Source: Shinella zoogloeoides (GTDB taxonomy: Bacteria; Pseudomonadota; Alphaproteobacteria; Rhizobiales; Rhizobiaceae). From it: DNA of 64,000 bases. The stretch is taken from NCBI RefSeq assembly GCF_022682305.1, contig NZ_CP093528.1, forward strand, positions 2,121,501 to 2,185,500, given 5' to 3'. The notes below the pieces were generated by a model. The model searched no databases, was not told where the DNA came from, and saw only the letters and a program-made list of their open reading frames with translations. Position 1 is the stretch's first letter. Each line of letters starts with the position of its first letter. Shown one piece after another: positions 54,038 to 62,922 of this stretch. The position numbers and the translations under genes were made by a program.

Positions 54038-55882
54038 ATGTCAAAGCGAACGATCAAGGGTGTGCTTACAAATGCGACCAGATCGACCGTTCAAGCGCTC
54101 GCCGACTTTCCAGATCATGCACCACCAAGTACTACTCAAGATATTCTGGGATTTGATCCGTCTAAGTTGGGAGATTGGCCCCTGTTGTTAAACAGCGTTC
54201 CCCTGATACGGCGTGAGTTTTTTAGGCAAGCCCGGCCAGCAACGATAAATAAGATTATAAAAAATCTCAGAAAAATCGCGCAATTCGTCATAATTTATTC
54301 AAATGAGTCGGGAAGACTAGTTACCCACGTTAGAAATATTGACGGAAATTTCAGACTTGCTTTCCATAAGCGCTTCCGCGAAGACGTTGACACTGTTCGA
54401 GTGTTCAATCGGCTGGTCAAGTGTCTTGGAGGGGAGAAAGAACAGGAAGTGCCGACGCTGCCTACCGCACCCAATACGGCGGTTCGCGAGCTACTTGAAT
54501 CTAGAGAGATTCAACGAGTTCTGAAGATCGCCAAGAGCGAAGTTCTCATGCTACTCCGCCGGCAGGCCGAAGTGGCTGCAGCCCTCGACAGGCCATTCGA
54601 TTTCACTCTCCGAGGCAACTGGCAGTTACTTGAGAAGCGCGTTTGGTCAGTGAAAAATGTGCTTCAATTGCAAATGCTGCCGTGGAACGAATTGAATCGT
54701 CGTTACCCGATGGTCGTCAAAGGACTGGAAAAACATTTTGGCGCTGAGGGATTTACGCCAGACGGCACCATCGTACGGCGCCCGGGGTTAAACGGCCACC
54801 TCCTATATTTCTATCCTGAAGGTAGAGACCTAGCGCCATTTATAATAATAGTAATGCTTCGAACTGGGTTCAATCTATCTGCCCTGGGCACCATGAAAGC
54901 AGAACAGTGGTATGCGCCATATCCGTTTAGCTCTCCACCCGGATCGAAGGACGGGATATGCTACATTATTGCGCAAAAGCATCGAGGAAATCGAAGAAAG
55001 GGCGAAAGCCCGAGAACTGTCCGAGCTATTTCGCTGATGACACCTTATTCTCACGCTTATCAACTTCTCAAATTTGTTGAGAATGCTACTAAGCAGACAC
55101 GGTTAGAAATCAAAAGGCAAATAGACTTACTGAGAGATAAAATCTCTTTATCGTCGAAAGAAAAAAGCACACTTAAATACTACGAGACAATAAAGGACCA
55201 TGTCTTCGTGTACCGCAGTGAAGGCAAGTTCTATTCGATTGTGAATGAGAAAGGAGACCCTCGGCGTTTCCTCTCCGATGCCCTTGAGCACTACGGCATA
55301 TCACGCGCGAGCAGGTCGCTCAGAGATGCCCACCTCAACTCCGGGCTGGTGTCTCCCGGCGGGAGCTTCGCCGTCATTAAATTGCTGGCCTCCCACAGCG
55401 AGAGAATTGTCGCGTATGAACGAAGAAAGCAAACACTGGAGCGAGCTGAGACGACTTTAATCGCAGTGTTTGAGAAAAGTATCGAACTAATAAAACTTCA
55501 GCGATACTCAATCACGGCTTTGAAGCGCGAGTTAAGTCACCAGGGCTTTTCGCTCGCTCAGTCGGCAAGTGTTCTCGATCCGGGAACGACCACGGTGTGG
55601 GGAAACAGATGCGCAGACCCCACTTTCCCTCCACCCGAGTTTCGCGATGGGGCAACCACTGGACGACCTTGTGTAGGCCAGAGATGCATTGACGGCTGTC
55701 CTTTCGCACGCTGGTTTCCTGACGCAGCCGGGCATCTCCAGGCAATTCGCGCCCAGCTTCAACGTGAAATTTCCGCGCTCGGCTATGAGGCCACAATGGG
55801 CAGTTCCCACCACCGCCGTCTTAGGGCCGTGGATCATATTCTGCTTGAGCTTTCCGAACATGCAGAACGGCAACCCTCATGA
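54038..55882 (+). CDS. Tyrosine recombinase-like protein 2 (degenerate active site)
   Basis: Protein of 614 aa with a tyrosine-recombinase-like C-terminal half. The first catalytic Arg is replaced by Asn279 (LRTGFNLSAL). The box II His appears as Arg426 before Arg429 (RSLRDAH). Lys314, His453 (LASHSER) and Tyr460 (VAYERR) remain. The last 90 residues carry a cysteine cluster, C525, C545, C550 and C554 (TGRPCVGQRCIDGCPFARWF), a possible zinc site. It lies 3 bp after recombinase 1 and overlaps recombinase 3 by 4 bp. Probably an obligate partner rather than an independent enzyme. Confidence 0.82.
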   Translation: MSKRTIKGVLTNATRSTVQALADFPDHAPPSTTQDILGFDPSKLGDWPLLLNSVPLIRREFFRQARPATINKIIKNLRKIAQFVIIYSNESGRLVTHVRNIDGNFRLAFHKRFREDVDTVRVFNRLVKCLGGEKEQEVPTLPTAPNTAVRELLESREIQRVLKIAKSEVLMLLRRQAEVAAALDRPFDFTLRGNWQLLEKRVWSVKNVLQLQMLPWNELNRRYPMVVKGLEKHFGAEGFTPDGTIVRRPGLNGHLLYFYPEGRDLAPFIIIVMLRTGFNLSALGTMKAEQWYAPYPFSSPPGSKDGICYIIAQKHRGNRRKGESPRTVRAISLMTPYSHAYQLLKFVENATKQTRLEIKRQIDLLRDKISLSSKEKSTLKYYETIKDHVFVYRSEGKFYSIVNEKGDPRRFLSDALEHYGISRASRSLRDAHLNSGLVSPGGSFAVIKLLASHSERIVAYERRKQTLERAETTLIAVFEKSIELIKLQRYSITALKRELSHQGFSLAQSASVLDPGTTTVWGNRCADPTFPPPEFRDGATTGRPCVGQRCIDGCPFARWFPDAAGHLQAIRAQLQREISALGYEATMGSSHHRRLRAVDHILLELSEHAERQPS

Positions 55883-57726
55883 AAGCGAGTGTATCGGCGG
55901 CCGTAGAGCAACTGGAGTGGGTCGTCGCGATCAAGGTGAAGGAGGGCAAGCGCCCTCCCTACCTGCCAGATATGCGTTTCACGCCCCTTAGTTTCTACCG
56001 GGACAATGTTGTTCTGTTTCCTCCAGATGCAACGACGGCGGGCTCGAAGAGAAAGGCAGTCGTAAACCTTCTAGGCGCCGGACGTTTCAAGGCGCGCAAG
56101 GTGGCCGGGCTGCGGAAAGACATAGATACCGCTTTGTTGGAAGCACTGAAGCAAGCAACCGTTTGCTACATTTTCACCCGCGAAATCCTGCCACTTCGAC
56201 GGAAGAAGCTATCGGCGGTTGGAACTATCCATCGAGAGATCATCTCCGTGCGCCGTTTGCTGCTGGCATTTCGTGAGGTTGGCGTGTCATGTCTGTCACG
56301 TGTCACACCTCATCGACTACGCGAAGCACTGACATTTGCAGCGAATGGAAACTCTTCTGATTACCATTTTGAAGTCTTCCTTGATCTCGTCGAAATGAGC
56401 CGCACCGGAATGCTTCTACCGGCGCTCCCCGATTATGACTGGGAGCATGAAGTCGACGATTCACCGAAAGACTCGACCGCTGCAAAGGGAAAGCAGGCTC
56501 TATCAGAATCCGAAATCGACGCGCTTCTACGGCCATCGCTTGAGATTTTCGAGCATAGATCGGAGATAATCGACGCTATACGCGATATCCACCAATACGA
56601 GGTGAGTCCACTCGACGTAAAGGCTTCACTTTCACAAGTTATACCCGTTCTTCATGAGATAGAGCCGAGAAATATACTATATTCTTTAGTGGTCCTCATC
56701 ATGATTGCCTGTACGAATTTGATCGGCTTTCATCTAGGGCTGCGGCCTTCTGAATTATTATCGCTTCGACGGAATTTCATCAGCTCGCGCTCCGGAAGTC
56801 CCGCGTTGGATGAAGAAAAAATCTCTCTGAAATTCACACGCTCCAAGGGGGTGCCGCGGCCCGTGGTGAGGACGATAAGAGTTCACCCTTTTCTAAAGCT
56901 CGTAGCGGAGACACTCGAAGATATATTGGACGCTACCGGCGAAACGTCGGACCATATTTTCCCGTCACCCAGCAAACATGAGGAAATGTCTCTCGCCGAT
57001 CTAAGCAATAGAATGCGCAAGTTTTGCCGGCTGATAAAAGCTCCGGCGAAAGTGACAGGTTATAGCTGGCGAAAAACCGTCATCGACCTGCTCGTCAGAT
57101 TGATGACGGACGGTCTGACGATCGCCGCGGTAATCATGGACCACATCGACAAGAACGAAGCCGCCGGGTATGCGCTCTCCTCCCCGCATTTAGCCGATGA
57201 TTTGCAAACCGGCGTTCGCAAAGTCTGGTCGAACCGGCTTGCTGCAATTTTCGAACAGGCGACCGGACCGGAGACGCTCGGAGGGGCGGCCGGAATACGG
57301 CTTCAGCAATTTCTCGCTGAACATACTACCGCGACGGATTTGCAGATGAGCCAGGAAGAATTCGTAGCTGACGCAATGGCACAGCACATTTATCCGATCA
57401 AAGTCGGACCCGGAAAATTTTGTGTCAAACCGCCATTTTCTCGCGGAAGCTGTTCGTTGATCTCTAAAGATGTGTTGGCCGATTCGGCCAACTGCAAAGC
57501 AGGATGCGAGCACCATCTACAGATGCCTGAGCGCCGACAAATAGTAGAAGAGAACATTCACAACCTGAAGCTCTTTTTAAATTCTACGGAAAATTCGCCC
57601 ATGCAAAAGATTTACGCAGTCAACCAAGTTCGCGAACAGATTGAAGCCTGGCCGGACCTCCGAGGAGTGCTGGACGAGGCCATCGCATCCGACTCCTCTA
57701 TCGAAAACTGGTTCGAAGATGCCTAA
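55879..57726 (+). CDS. Tyrosine recombinase-like protein 3
   Basis: Protein of 615 aa. Recombinase positions: Arg289 (HLGLRPSELLSL), Lys323 (TRSKGVPRP), Tyr395-x-x-Arg398 (GYSWRKT, Tyr in place of His), His422 (IMDHID) and Tyr431 (AAGYALS). As in recombinase 2, a cysteine/histidine cluster follows (C515, C525, C539, C543, H545, H546), so the two share architecture. The start overlaps recombinase 2 by 4 bp; the end overlaps the coiled-coil gene by 8 bp. Likely works in a heteromeric complex. Confidence 0.83.
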   Translation: MKASVSAAVEQLEWVVAIKVKEGKRPPYLPDMRFTPLSFYRDNVVLFPPDATTAGSKRKAVVNLLGAGRFKARKVAGLRKDIDTALLEALKQATVCYIFTREILPLRRKKLSAVGTIHREIISVRRLLLAFREVGVSCLSRVTPHRLREALTFAANGNSSDYHFEVFLDLVEMSRTGMLLPALPDYDWEHEVDDSPKDSTAAKGKQALSESEIDALLRPSLEIFEHRSEIIDAIRDIHQYEVSPLDVKASLSQVIPVLHEIEPRNILYSLVVLIMIACTNLIGFHLGLRPSELLSLRRNFISSRSGSPALDEEKISLKFTRSKGVPRPVVRTIRVHPFLKLVAETLEDILDATGETSDHIFPSPSKHEEMSLADLSNRMRKFCRLIKAPAKVTGYSWRKTVIDLLVRLMTDGLTIAAVIMDHIDKNEAAGYALSSPHLADDLQTGVRKVWSNRLAAIFEQATGPETLGGAAGIRLQQFLAEHTTATDLQMSQEEFVADAMAQHIYPIKVGPGKFCVKPPFSRGSCSLISKDVLADSANCKAGCEHHLQMPERRQIVEENIHNLKLFLNSTENSPMQKIYAVNQVREQIEAWPDLRGVLDEAIASDSSIENWFEDA

Positions 57727-58207
57727 AAATATTCCCGAACAGCTTCAGCTATCTGCTCAGAGTAGGACAGCCGCTTCGCTTAATCGTCTGCATAAAGCCC
57801 AGCAGGCGATAAAAGTCGATCTGAAGACCGGAAAACTCGCGCGGACACGGAAGTCTATTGACCGCGCATATGTGCTACGGCGGGCCGGCTTGAACCCCGA
57901 TTTCCTTAAAGGACCTAAGCACGCCGTTGCGACTCGCGAGGCAGTTCAGAGTTTCGTTGACTCCGTGAACAGGCATCTCACGAAAAGGGACGACGATCCC
58001 CACCTGAAGATCGCAATGCTTCGGGAGGAACTTGCCGAGTGGCAGGCAAAGTACCAACGAATAGCCGACCAAATCAATGACTGGGCGATCCGCCTCAGGA
58101 GCCTGCAACGAAAGAACCGGGAACTGAAAATTCAGCTCGATCAAATAGGCAGTCAATCAGGAACCACGGTGGTTTCGCTGAAGGGTCGCGGTCGCGACCT
58201 AAGATAG
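57719..58207 (+). CDS. Coiled-coil accessory protein of the recombinase operon
   Basis: Basic protein of 162 aa; the second half is a long coiled coil (LREELAEWQAKYQRIADQIN, then LRSLQRKNRELKIQLDQIGS). The ATG at 57719 overlaps the recombinase 3 stop by 8 bp. A small coiled-coil gene after recombinases is reminiscent of tnpC of Tn554, which affects transposition efficiency and orientation; homology is suspected, not shown. Its stop is 3 bp before the -35 box of the second ssrA promoter, so the operon ends where the rebuilt tmRNA gene begins. Confidence 0.75.
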   Translation: MPKNIPEQLQLSAQSRTAASLNRLHKAQQAIKVDLKTGKLARTRKSIDRAYVLRRAGLNPDFLKGPKHAVATREAVQSFVDSVNRHLTKRDDDPHLKIAMLREELAEWQAKYQRIADQINDWAIRLRSLQRKNRELKIQLDQIGSQSGTTVVSLKGRGRDLR

Positions 58208-58210
58208 GCT

Positions 58211-58239
58211 CTTGTCTTTCGCAAGATCGGTGCCTATGT
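58211..58239 (+). promoter_or_regulatory. Element-borne ssrA promoter
   Basis: CTTGTC (58211-58216), exactly 17 bp, then CTATGT (58234-58239). Spacing and position relative to the acceptor-piece hairpin are the same as in the stranded native promoter at 51323. It starts 4 bp after the coiled-coil gene and would drive the reconstituted tmRNA gene. Confidence 0.7.
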
Positions 58240-58245
58240 ATGAGA

Positions 58246-58575
58246 TGCTCCGCAAGGAGACTATGGCGCTAAACCTTATGTGCAATAGGTGAACAGGACG
58301 CGGCTTCGACGCCGCCGCCTCCACCAAAAACCGCTCGGTAGGAGCGGCTTTTGATGGGGGCGACATGGGATCGACTGGCACTGAAAGACATGAGCTGTGC
58401 TCGGCATGATACCGCCGTTATCGGGTCAAAATAGTAGTTGCAAACGACAACTATGCGGAAGCTCGTCTCGCTGCTTAATCGCGGTGTGACACTTCAAATC
58501 AAGTCCTAAGGGGTCGCACTCTTAGGCGGGGTTCGGAGGTACCTGGCAACAGAAACCTCCACCTTCACGCCCTTC
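58246..58575 (+). ncRNA. ssrA: Permuted two-piece tmRNA (ssrA)
   Basis: Circularly permuted tmRNA gene of alphaproteobacterial type, for ribosome rescue. Acceptor piece about 58246-58326: T-arm GCGGC-TTCGAC-GCCGC and 3' end CGCCTCCACCA. Intervening segment 58327-58355 contains a hairpin CCGCTC/GAGCGG and is removed in maturation. The coding piece starts at 58356 with GGGGGCGA, pairing with CGCCTCC and leaving the G3-U70 wobble that alanyl-tRNA synthetase needs. The tag reading frame 58440-58478 encodes ANDNYAEARLAA then TAA. The 3' end (about 58575) is estimated from the last stem (GGAGGT/ACCTCC). Confidence 0.95.
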
Positions 58576-58771
58576 GCTGCATGTTCATTCCAATGGTCTC
58601 CCGATCGCGGGATCGAAACCCCTGCTCTCGATGTTTACCCAACGGGCAAAGCGGTCTCACAGTGCCTGCGGCCGCTAAATCTCTTCCAGCGAAGAGCTAG
58701 ACGGCACACCGCGAGATCGCCCCAATCGCACCGTCCGAACGACGAGTGAATTTGCTAAAACCTGGCCCTTT
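58576..58771. other. Region between ssrA and the methyltransferase gene
   Basis: No gene is supported. A tRNA-like patch on the minus strand (58600-58665) has a GGGG-TTTCGAT-CCC loop and an ACCA-like end but does not fold to a full cloverleaf. It may be a decayed tRNA fragment. Confidence 0.3.
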
Positions 58772-60325
58772 TCATCGTTCGGTATTCAGAGCGTCTTCGG
58801 CGGGAATCGCCCGCTTACGCCTTGCCATGTAGTCCCGCAACGCCTCGTCGGTCCCCTCGTCGAGTTTGGGCTCTTCATAGTCCCTAAGTAGCTTTCGAGC
58901 ATACTGTAGTGCGCGTTCGGTTATTTCGACACTGCCTTCTGCCTGCCATTGCTCGATGGAGTCGTTGTTAAATAGCTTCGGCATGTAGAAGGCCCGCTGG
59001 AAGTTGGCCTGCGTATGCGGGTGACCGAGGAAATGGCCGCCGGGGCCAATATCGCGAACGGCTTGCATCGCTTCGTCGAAGTCATCCCACCGGACTCCCT
59101 CCGCCATCCTGTAGCCCATGGCGCACATGTCTGCATCGACTACGAACTTGGCGACCGAACACTGCATACCCGCCTCGTTCCATCCCGCGGAATGCCAGAT
59201 AAAGTTCGCGCCCGCGTGGAGCACGGCGTTCAAAGTCATCGCGCTCTCGTACCCTGATTGCGCGTCGAACGTTTTCGCGCCACCGAGGAGGTTCGATGTC
59301 CGCCACGGAATGCCGTAATGTCTGGCCATCTGCCCAATCATGAAGTTCATCAGGCTGATTTCGGGGGTGCCCGCCATCGGCGCTCCTGACTTCATGGAGA
59401 CGGTCGACAGAAAGTGACCGTAGATCGCGGGAGCTCCCTTTCGAACCACCTGCGTGTAGGAAAGGGCGGCAAGCGCCTCGGCGTTCAACTGGGCGACCGT
59501 GGGAGCGGTAGACGCGGGAGTGTTGGCGCCGCCGAGCGCGAAAGGCGAGCATAGGACAGGCTGGTTTCTACGGCTAAACGCGCGGATCGCCGCAAGCATG
59601 GTTTCGTCCCAGACAAGCGGGGAGTTTCCGTTGGCATTGCCGGTAATGACGGGCGTGGTCTCCATCACGTCGCGGCTGAACAGGATTTCGCACATGTCGA
59701 GCACGTCGTCGGCGTTCCGGCCCGTCGTCGCCATGCCCATGAACATCTTGTCGGAGTATTTGATCGAGGTGTACGCGATCTCCAAGTGCCGATGGCTCAC
59801 CTTGACGTCCATCGGCTCGATGATGTGGTGAGAGGTGCAGTGAAGGGCGGGCGACATCTGCGTCAGCTTCACGAGCATCTGGAGGTCGGCAAGGCTGGCC
59901 CAGCGTCTCTCGTTATCGAGCCCGCGTATATACGGCGCGCCTCCCATGGGCGCGAAGATCGAATAGCTGCCTCCGAAATCCAGATTCCGGGCGGGGTTTC
60001 TGGCACGGTACTGCCAGCCGGAAGGGATCGTCGAAATCAACTGGCGAACCAGCCCGCGGTCGAGATGAACGCGTTCGCCCCGTACGTCGGCCCCGACCGC
60101 CCTCCAGTCCGATAACGCGCGCTCATCCCTGAAGACAATCCCGACGTCCTCAAGGATCGACATTGATGCGTCGTCAATCCGGGCGACCTGCGCTTCGTCC
60201 ATGACGTCGCATGTCGGTATTCCTCGCTTGAGCGAAGGAAGCATCTCGAGATCGGGCGCGCAGCGCAATGCCCGCCGAGCGTCACGCCCGCCGCTTCGAA
60301 CAACCTTTGCGCCTTCGATACTCAC
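58772..60325 (-). CDS. Trimethylamine methyltransferase (MttB) family protein, non-pyrrolysine
   Basis: MttB-superfamily protein of 517 aa. Start GTG 60325 has GGGAGGGG just upstream; the frame extends farther without a ribosome site. Recognised segments: IDDASMSILEDVGIVFRDER, YSIFAPMGGAPYIRGLDN, ITGNANGNSPLVWDETML, and the C-terminal DIGPGGHFLGHPHTQANF. There is no in-frame amber codon, so it belongs to the non-pyrrolysine group that demethylates betaines such as glycine betaine, proline betaine or carnitine onto a corrinoid protein. No corrinoid protein gene is in view. It is divergent from the epimerase and ABC genes. Confidence 0.87.
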   Translation of the reverse strand: MSIEGAKVVRSGGRDARRALRCAPDLEMLPSLKRGIPTCDVMDEAQVARIDDASMSILEDVGIVFRDERALSDWRAVGADVRGERVHLDRGLVRQLISTIPSGWQYRARNPARNLDFGGSYSIFAPMGGAPYIRGLDNERRWASLADLQMLVKLTQMSPALHCTSHHIIEPMDVKVSHRHLEIAYTSIKYSDKMFMGMATTGRNADDVLDMCEILFSRDVMETTPVITGNANGNSPLVWDETMLAAIRAFSRRNQPVLCSPFALGGANTPASTAPTVAQLNAEALAALSYTQVVRKGAPAIYGHFLSTVSMKSGAPMAGTPEISLMNFMIGQMARHYGIPWRTSNLLGGAKTFDAQSGYESAMTLNAVLHAGANFIWHSAGWNEAGMQCSVAKFVVDADMCAMGYRMAEGVRWDDFDEAMQAVRDIGPGGHFLGHPHTQANFQRAFYMPKLFNNDSIEQWQAEGSVEITERALQYARKLLRDYEEPKLDEGTDEALRDYMARRKRAIPAEDALNTER

Positions 60326-60673
60326 ACTCCCCTCCCTGACCCCGTCTTGCCTTTCCGATCGCGGCTTTCGAGCGTCCACATCTCGGTCAGGAAAGCATCT
60401 CACAGCCACTTGAGAACTTGGAATTCGAAATACTTTGGCTTTGCATGCGTTTTCCTCATGCGAAGTGTCAGCGTGCGCTACGGATGTGCGTCGTCCGGCA
60501 CAAAAGATGGCCTCATGCGCAATTAAATGCTGGGCCAAGGTTGACATGGGTGGGCTTCAAAATATTATACGATCCAATCTTTTCATATAAAATCTCTTCC
60601 GACCACATGTCGTTAGGGGCAGCCGAACTGCTGTCCCGACACGCGAGACTCTTTGCGTTCAAGGGAAGACGGA
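60326..60673. promoter_or_regulatory. Divergent promoter region of the betaine cluster
   Basis: 348 bp between the divergent methyltransferase and enolase-family genes without a supported ORF. An AT-rich stretch at 60555-60600 is the most promoter-like part. No clear operator palindrome was found by eye. Confidence 0.4.
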
Positions 60674-61780
60674 ATGAAGATCACGGGCATAAACGTATAT
60701 GCAGTCGATCTCCCGGTCGTGGGAGGCGAGTACCGTATGGCCTCGACCACGAACCGCGTCCTCCATTCGACAGTGGTGGAACTGGAAACCGATCGGGGGT
60801 TTAGCGGCTATGGCGAGGTGTGTCCCGCCGGGAGCGTTTACCAGCCTCAGCACGCCCTCGGCGCACGGGCGGCCCTCCAGGAGATGTGCCCTTCCCTGCT
60901 GGGTTTGAATCCCCTTCACACGGAAAATGTCGCGCGGGCTATGGATGCGACCCTGAACGGGTCCCGTTACGCCAAGGCGGCAGTCGACATCGCCCTCTGG
61001 GACATTGCCGGAAAGGCCTACGGAAAGCGGGTGTGCGACCTTCTTGGCGGCGCTGTTCGCGAGTCCGTCCCATCCTACTATTCGACAACGGTAATGTCTC
61101 CGGAAGACACCGCAGCGCTGGTCGCCGAGAAACAGGCCGAGGGCTACCCGCGAATTCAGACGAAGGTGGGCGGCCGATCTCTCGACGAGGATATCGCGAC
61201 GATCCGCAAGGTCGGCGAGATCATCCGCCCTGATGTCAAGTGGGCGGTGGATGTCAACCGCGGCTGGTCTACGCGCGATGCGATCACCGCCTCGCGACTG
61301 ACCGAAAGCCTTCCCTTCGTTCTGGAGCAGCCCTGCAATTCCTACGAAGAAATCGCGAACATCCGCGCGCAGGTTCGCCATCCGATTTACCTCGACGAAT
61401 CCACCGAGCACCTCGGCGTGATCCTCAAAGCGGCGGTGCTGGGAACGGCCGACGGCTTCGGCCTCAAAGTCACGAGGCTGGGCGGACTGAGCACCATGCG
61501 AACGGTCCGCGATGTCTGTCATTTCGCCCGCCTCCCGTTCAGCTGCGACGACGCGTGGGGCGGCGACATCATCGCCGCGGCCTGCGTTCATCTTGCCGCA
61601 ACCGTGCACCCTTCCTTGTGCGAAGGCGCCTGGATAGCCGCTCCGTACATCGAAGGACACTACGACGAGAGCGCGGGCGTGAGAATCAAAGACGGATGGA
61701 TCGACGTGCCGAAAGGCCCCGGCCTCGGGATCGCGCCGAACATCGCGGCGCTGGGAAAACCGATCCAGCGTCACGGCTGA
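60674..61780 (+). CDS. Enolase-superfamily racemase/epimerase (betaine epimerase-like)
   Basis: Mandelate racemase/muconate lactonizing-type enzyme of 368 aa. Catalytic-barrel marks: RIQTKVGG (Lys at strand 2), WAVDVNRGW (metal Asp), LEQPC (metal Glu), YLDESTEH (metal Asp/Glu) and FGLKVTRLGG (second Lys). A two-lysine active site fits 1,1-proton transfer, as in proline-betaine or hydroxyproline-betaine 2-epimerase (HpbD). ATG 60674 follows GGGAAGACGG. Context (MttB, betaine-binding protein, FAD oxidase) supports a betaine substrate, by inference. Confidence 0.85.
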   Translation: MKITGINVYAVDLPVVGGEYRMASTTNRVLHSTVVELETDRGFSGYGEVCPAGSVYQPQHALGARAALQEMCPSLLGLNPLHTENVARAMDATLNGSRYAKAAVDIALWDIAGKAYGKRVCDLLGGAVRESVPSYYSTTVMSPEDTAALVAEKQAEGYPRIQTKVGGRSLDEDIATIRKVGEIIRPDVKWAVDVNRGWSTRDAITASRLTESLPFVLEQPCNSYEEIANIRAQVRHPIYLDESTEHLGVILKAAVLGTADGFGLKVTRLGGLSTMRTVRDVCHFARLPFSCDDAWGGDIIAAACVHLAATVHPSLCEGAWIAAPYIEGHYDESAGVRIKDGWIDVPKGPGLGIAPNIAALGKPIQRHG

Positions 61781-61816
61781 GAGAGTGTGTGTTCAACATA
61801 GAAAAGGGGAACCAAA

Positions 61817-62818
61817 ATGAAGAACACGTTGCTTGCCATGTCCTTGCTTTCCTCGATGGCGTGCATGACGACCACGGCGCTTGCGGCCGATTGCGGCAGC
61901 ATCACCATCGCAGACGTCAATTCCCAGAGCTCGGACTTCCTGTCGAGCCTCGACAAGTACATTCTCAATACGGGGTACGGTTGCAACGCCGACGTGGCGA
62001 TCGGCGGCACAGTTCCATCGATCACGTCTCTCGTCGAAAAGGGCAACCCCAATGTCGTTTCCGAGGCGTGGGTCGACCTGGTCGGGGAAGTGGTGCAGAA
62101 GGGAATCGACGAAAACCGGATATCGCTGGCCGCGCCGGTATTCTCCGAAGGTGGCATTCAGGGATGGTTCATTCCGAAATACCTCGCGGAAGCCCATCCC
62201 GATATCAAGACAATTCCCGACGCGCTGAAGCATCCCGAACTTTTCCCCAATGCGGAAAATCCGTCGCGCGGGGCGATCTACCAGGGGCCGCAGGGCTGGG
62301 GTTCGACCATCGTCACCGGCCAGCTTTACAAGGCGTATAAGGCCGCGGATGCCGGATTCGACATCGTCGATACGGGTTCCGCCGCGGGATTGGACGGCTC
62401 GATCGCGAAGGCATACGAGCGCAAGGAAGGCTGGCTCGGCGTATACTGGGCGCCGACCGCGCTGCTGGCGAAGTACCCGCTGGTCAAGCTAGACGCCGGT
62501 GCTCCGGTCGACGAGGCCGAGTGGAAGCGGTGCATGACCACCCCGGACTGCCCCGACCCGAAGATCAGCGAATGGCCGAAGGACCGCGTCTATACGCTCG
62601 TGTCGACCGAACTGGCCGCGAACACGAAGCCCGAAGTCATCCAATACCTGAAGACCCGTTCGTTCACGAACGACCAGATCGGCGAGTTGCTTCTCTGGAT
62701 GACCGAGAACCAAGCGACGGGCGAGCAAGGCGTGAACCATTTCCTGGAGACCAATCCCGAGCTCTGGCGGACCTGGGTGACGGCGGAAGCAGCCAAGAAC
62801 ATCGAGGCCAGCCTTTAG
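61817..62818 (+). CDS. ABC transporter substrate-binding protein, glycine betaine/proline type
   Basis: Periplasmic binding protein of 333 aa, OpuAC/ProX-like. A signal peptide (MKNTLLAMSLLSSMACMTTT, cleavage at ALAA) precedes SITIADVNSQSSDFLSSLDK. The family-typical WVDLVGE, EGGIQGWFIPKYL and tryptophan-rich ligand box residues are visible; a two-cysteine segment (CMTTPDCPDPK) occurs near residue 236. It lies 36 bp after the epimerase gene. No permease or ATPase is in the window; they probably follow to the right. Confidence 0.9.
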   Translation: MKNTLLAMSLLSSMACMTTTALAADCGSITIADVNSQSSDFLSSLDKYILNTGYGCNADVAIGGTVPSITSLVEKGNPNVVSEAWVDLVGEVVQKGIDENRISLAAPVFSEGGIQGWFIPKYLAEAHPDIKTIPDALKHPELFPNAENPSRGAIYQGPQGWGSTIVTGQLYKAYKAADAGFDIVDTGSAAGLDGSIAKAYERKEGWLGVYWAPTALLAKYPLVKLDAGAPVDEAEWKRCMTTPDCPDPKISEWPKDRVYTLVSTELAANTKPEVIQYLKTRSFTNDQIGELLLWMTENQATGEQGVNHFLETNPELWRTWVTAEAAKNIEASL

Positions 62819-62922
62819 GCTGATCGCGGCTTGCAGGACGGCCGCTTGTCCCGGACGCATCGACGGGACACGGCGGCCGTTCGGCAGATTCCAGGGCCAG
62901 GATTTTGGAAACGGACAGGAAA

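Noticed and set aside
58331..58355. Intrinsic terminator inside ssrA
   Set aside because: The CCGCTC/GAGCGG hairpin with CTTTT resembles one, but it lies between the acceptor CCA and the coding-piece 5' end and is the intervening segment of a permuted tmRNA.
58600..58665. tRNA-like sequence on the minus strand downstream of ssrA
   Set aside because: A T-loop-like TTTCGAT and an ACCA end are present, but the D-arm is missing and the would-be anticodon loop lacks U33. At most a decayed fragment.
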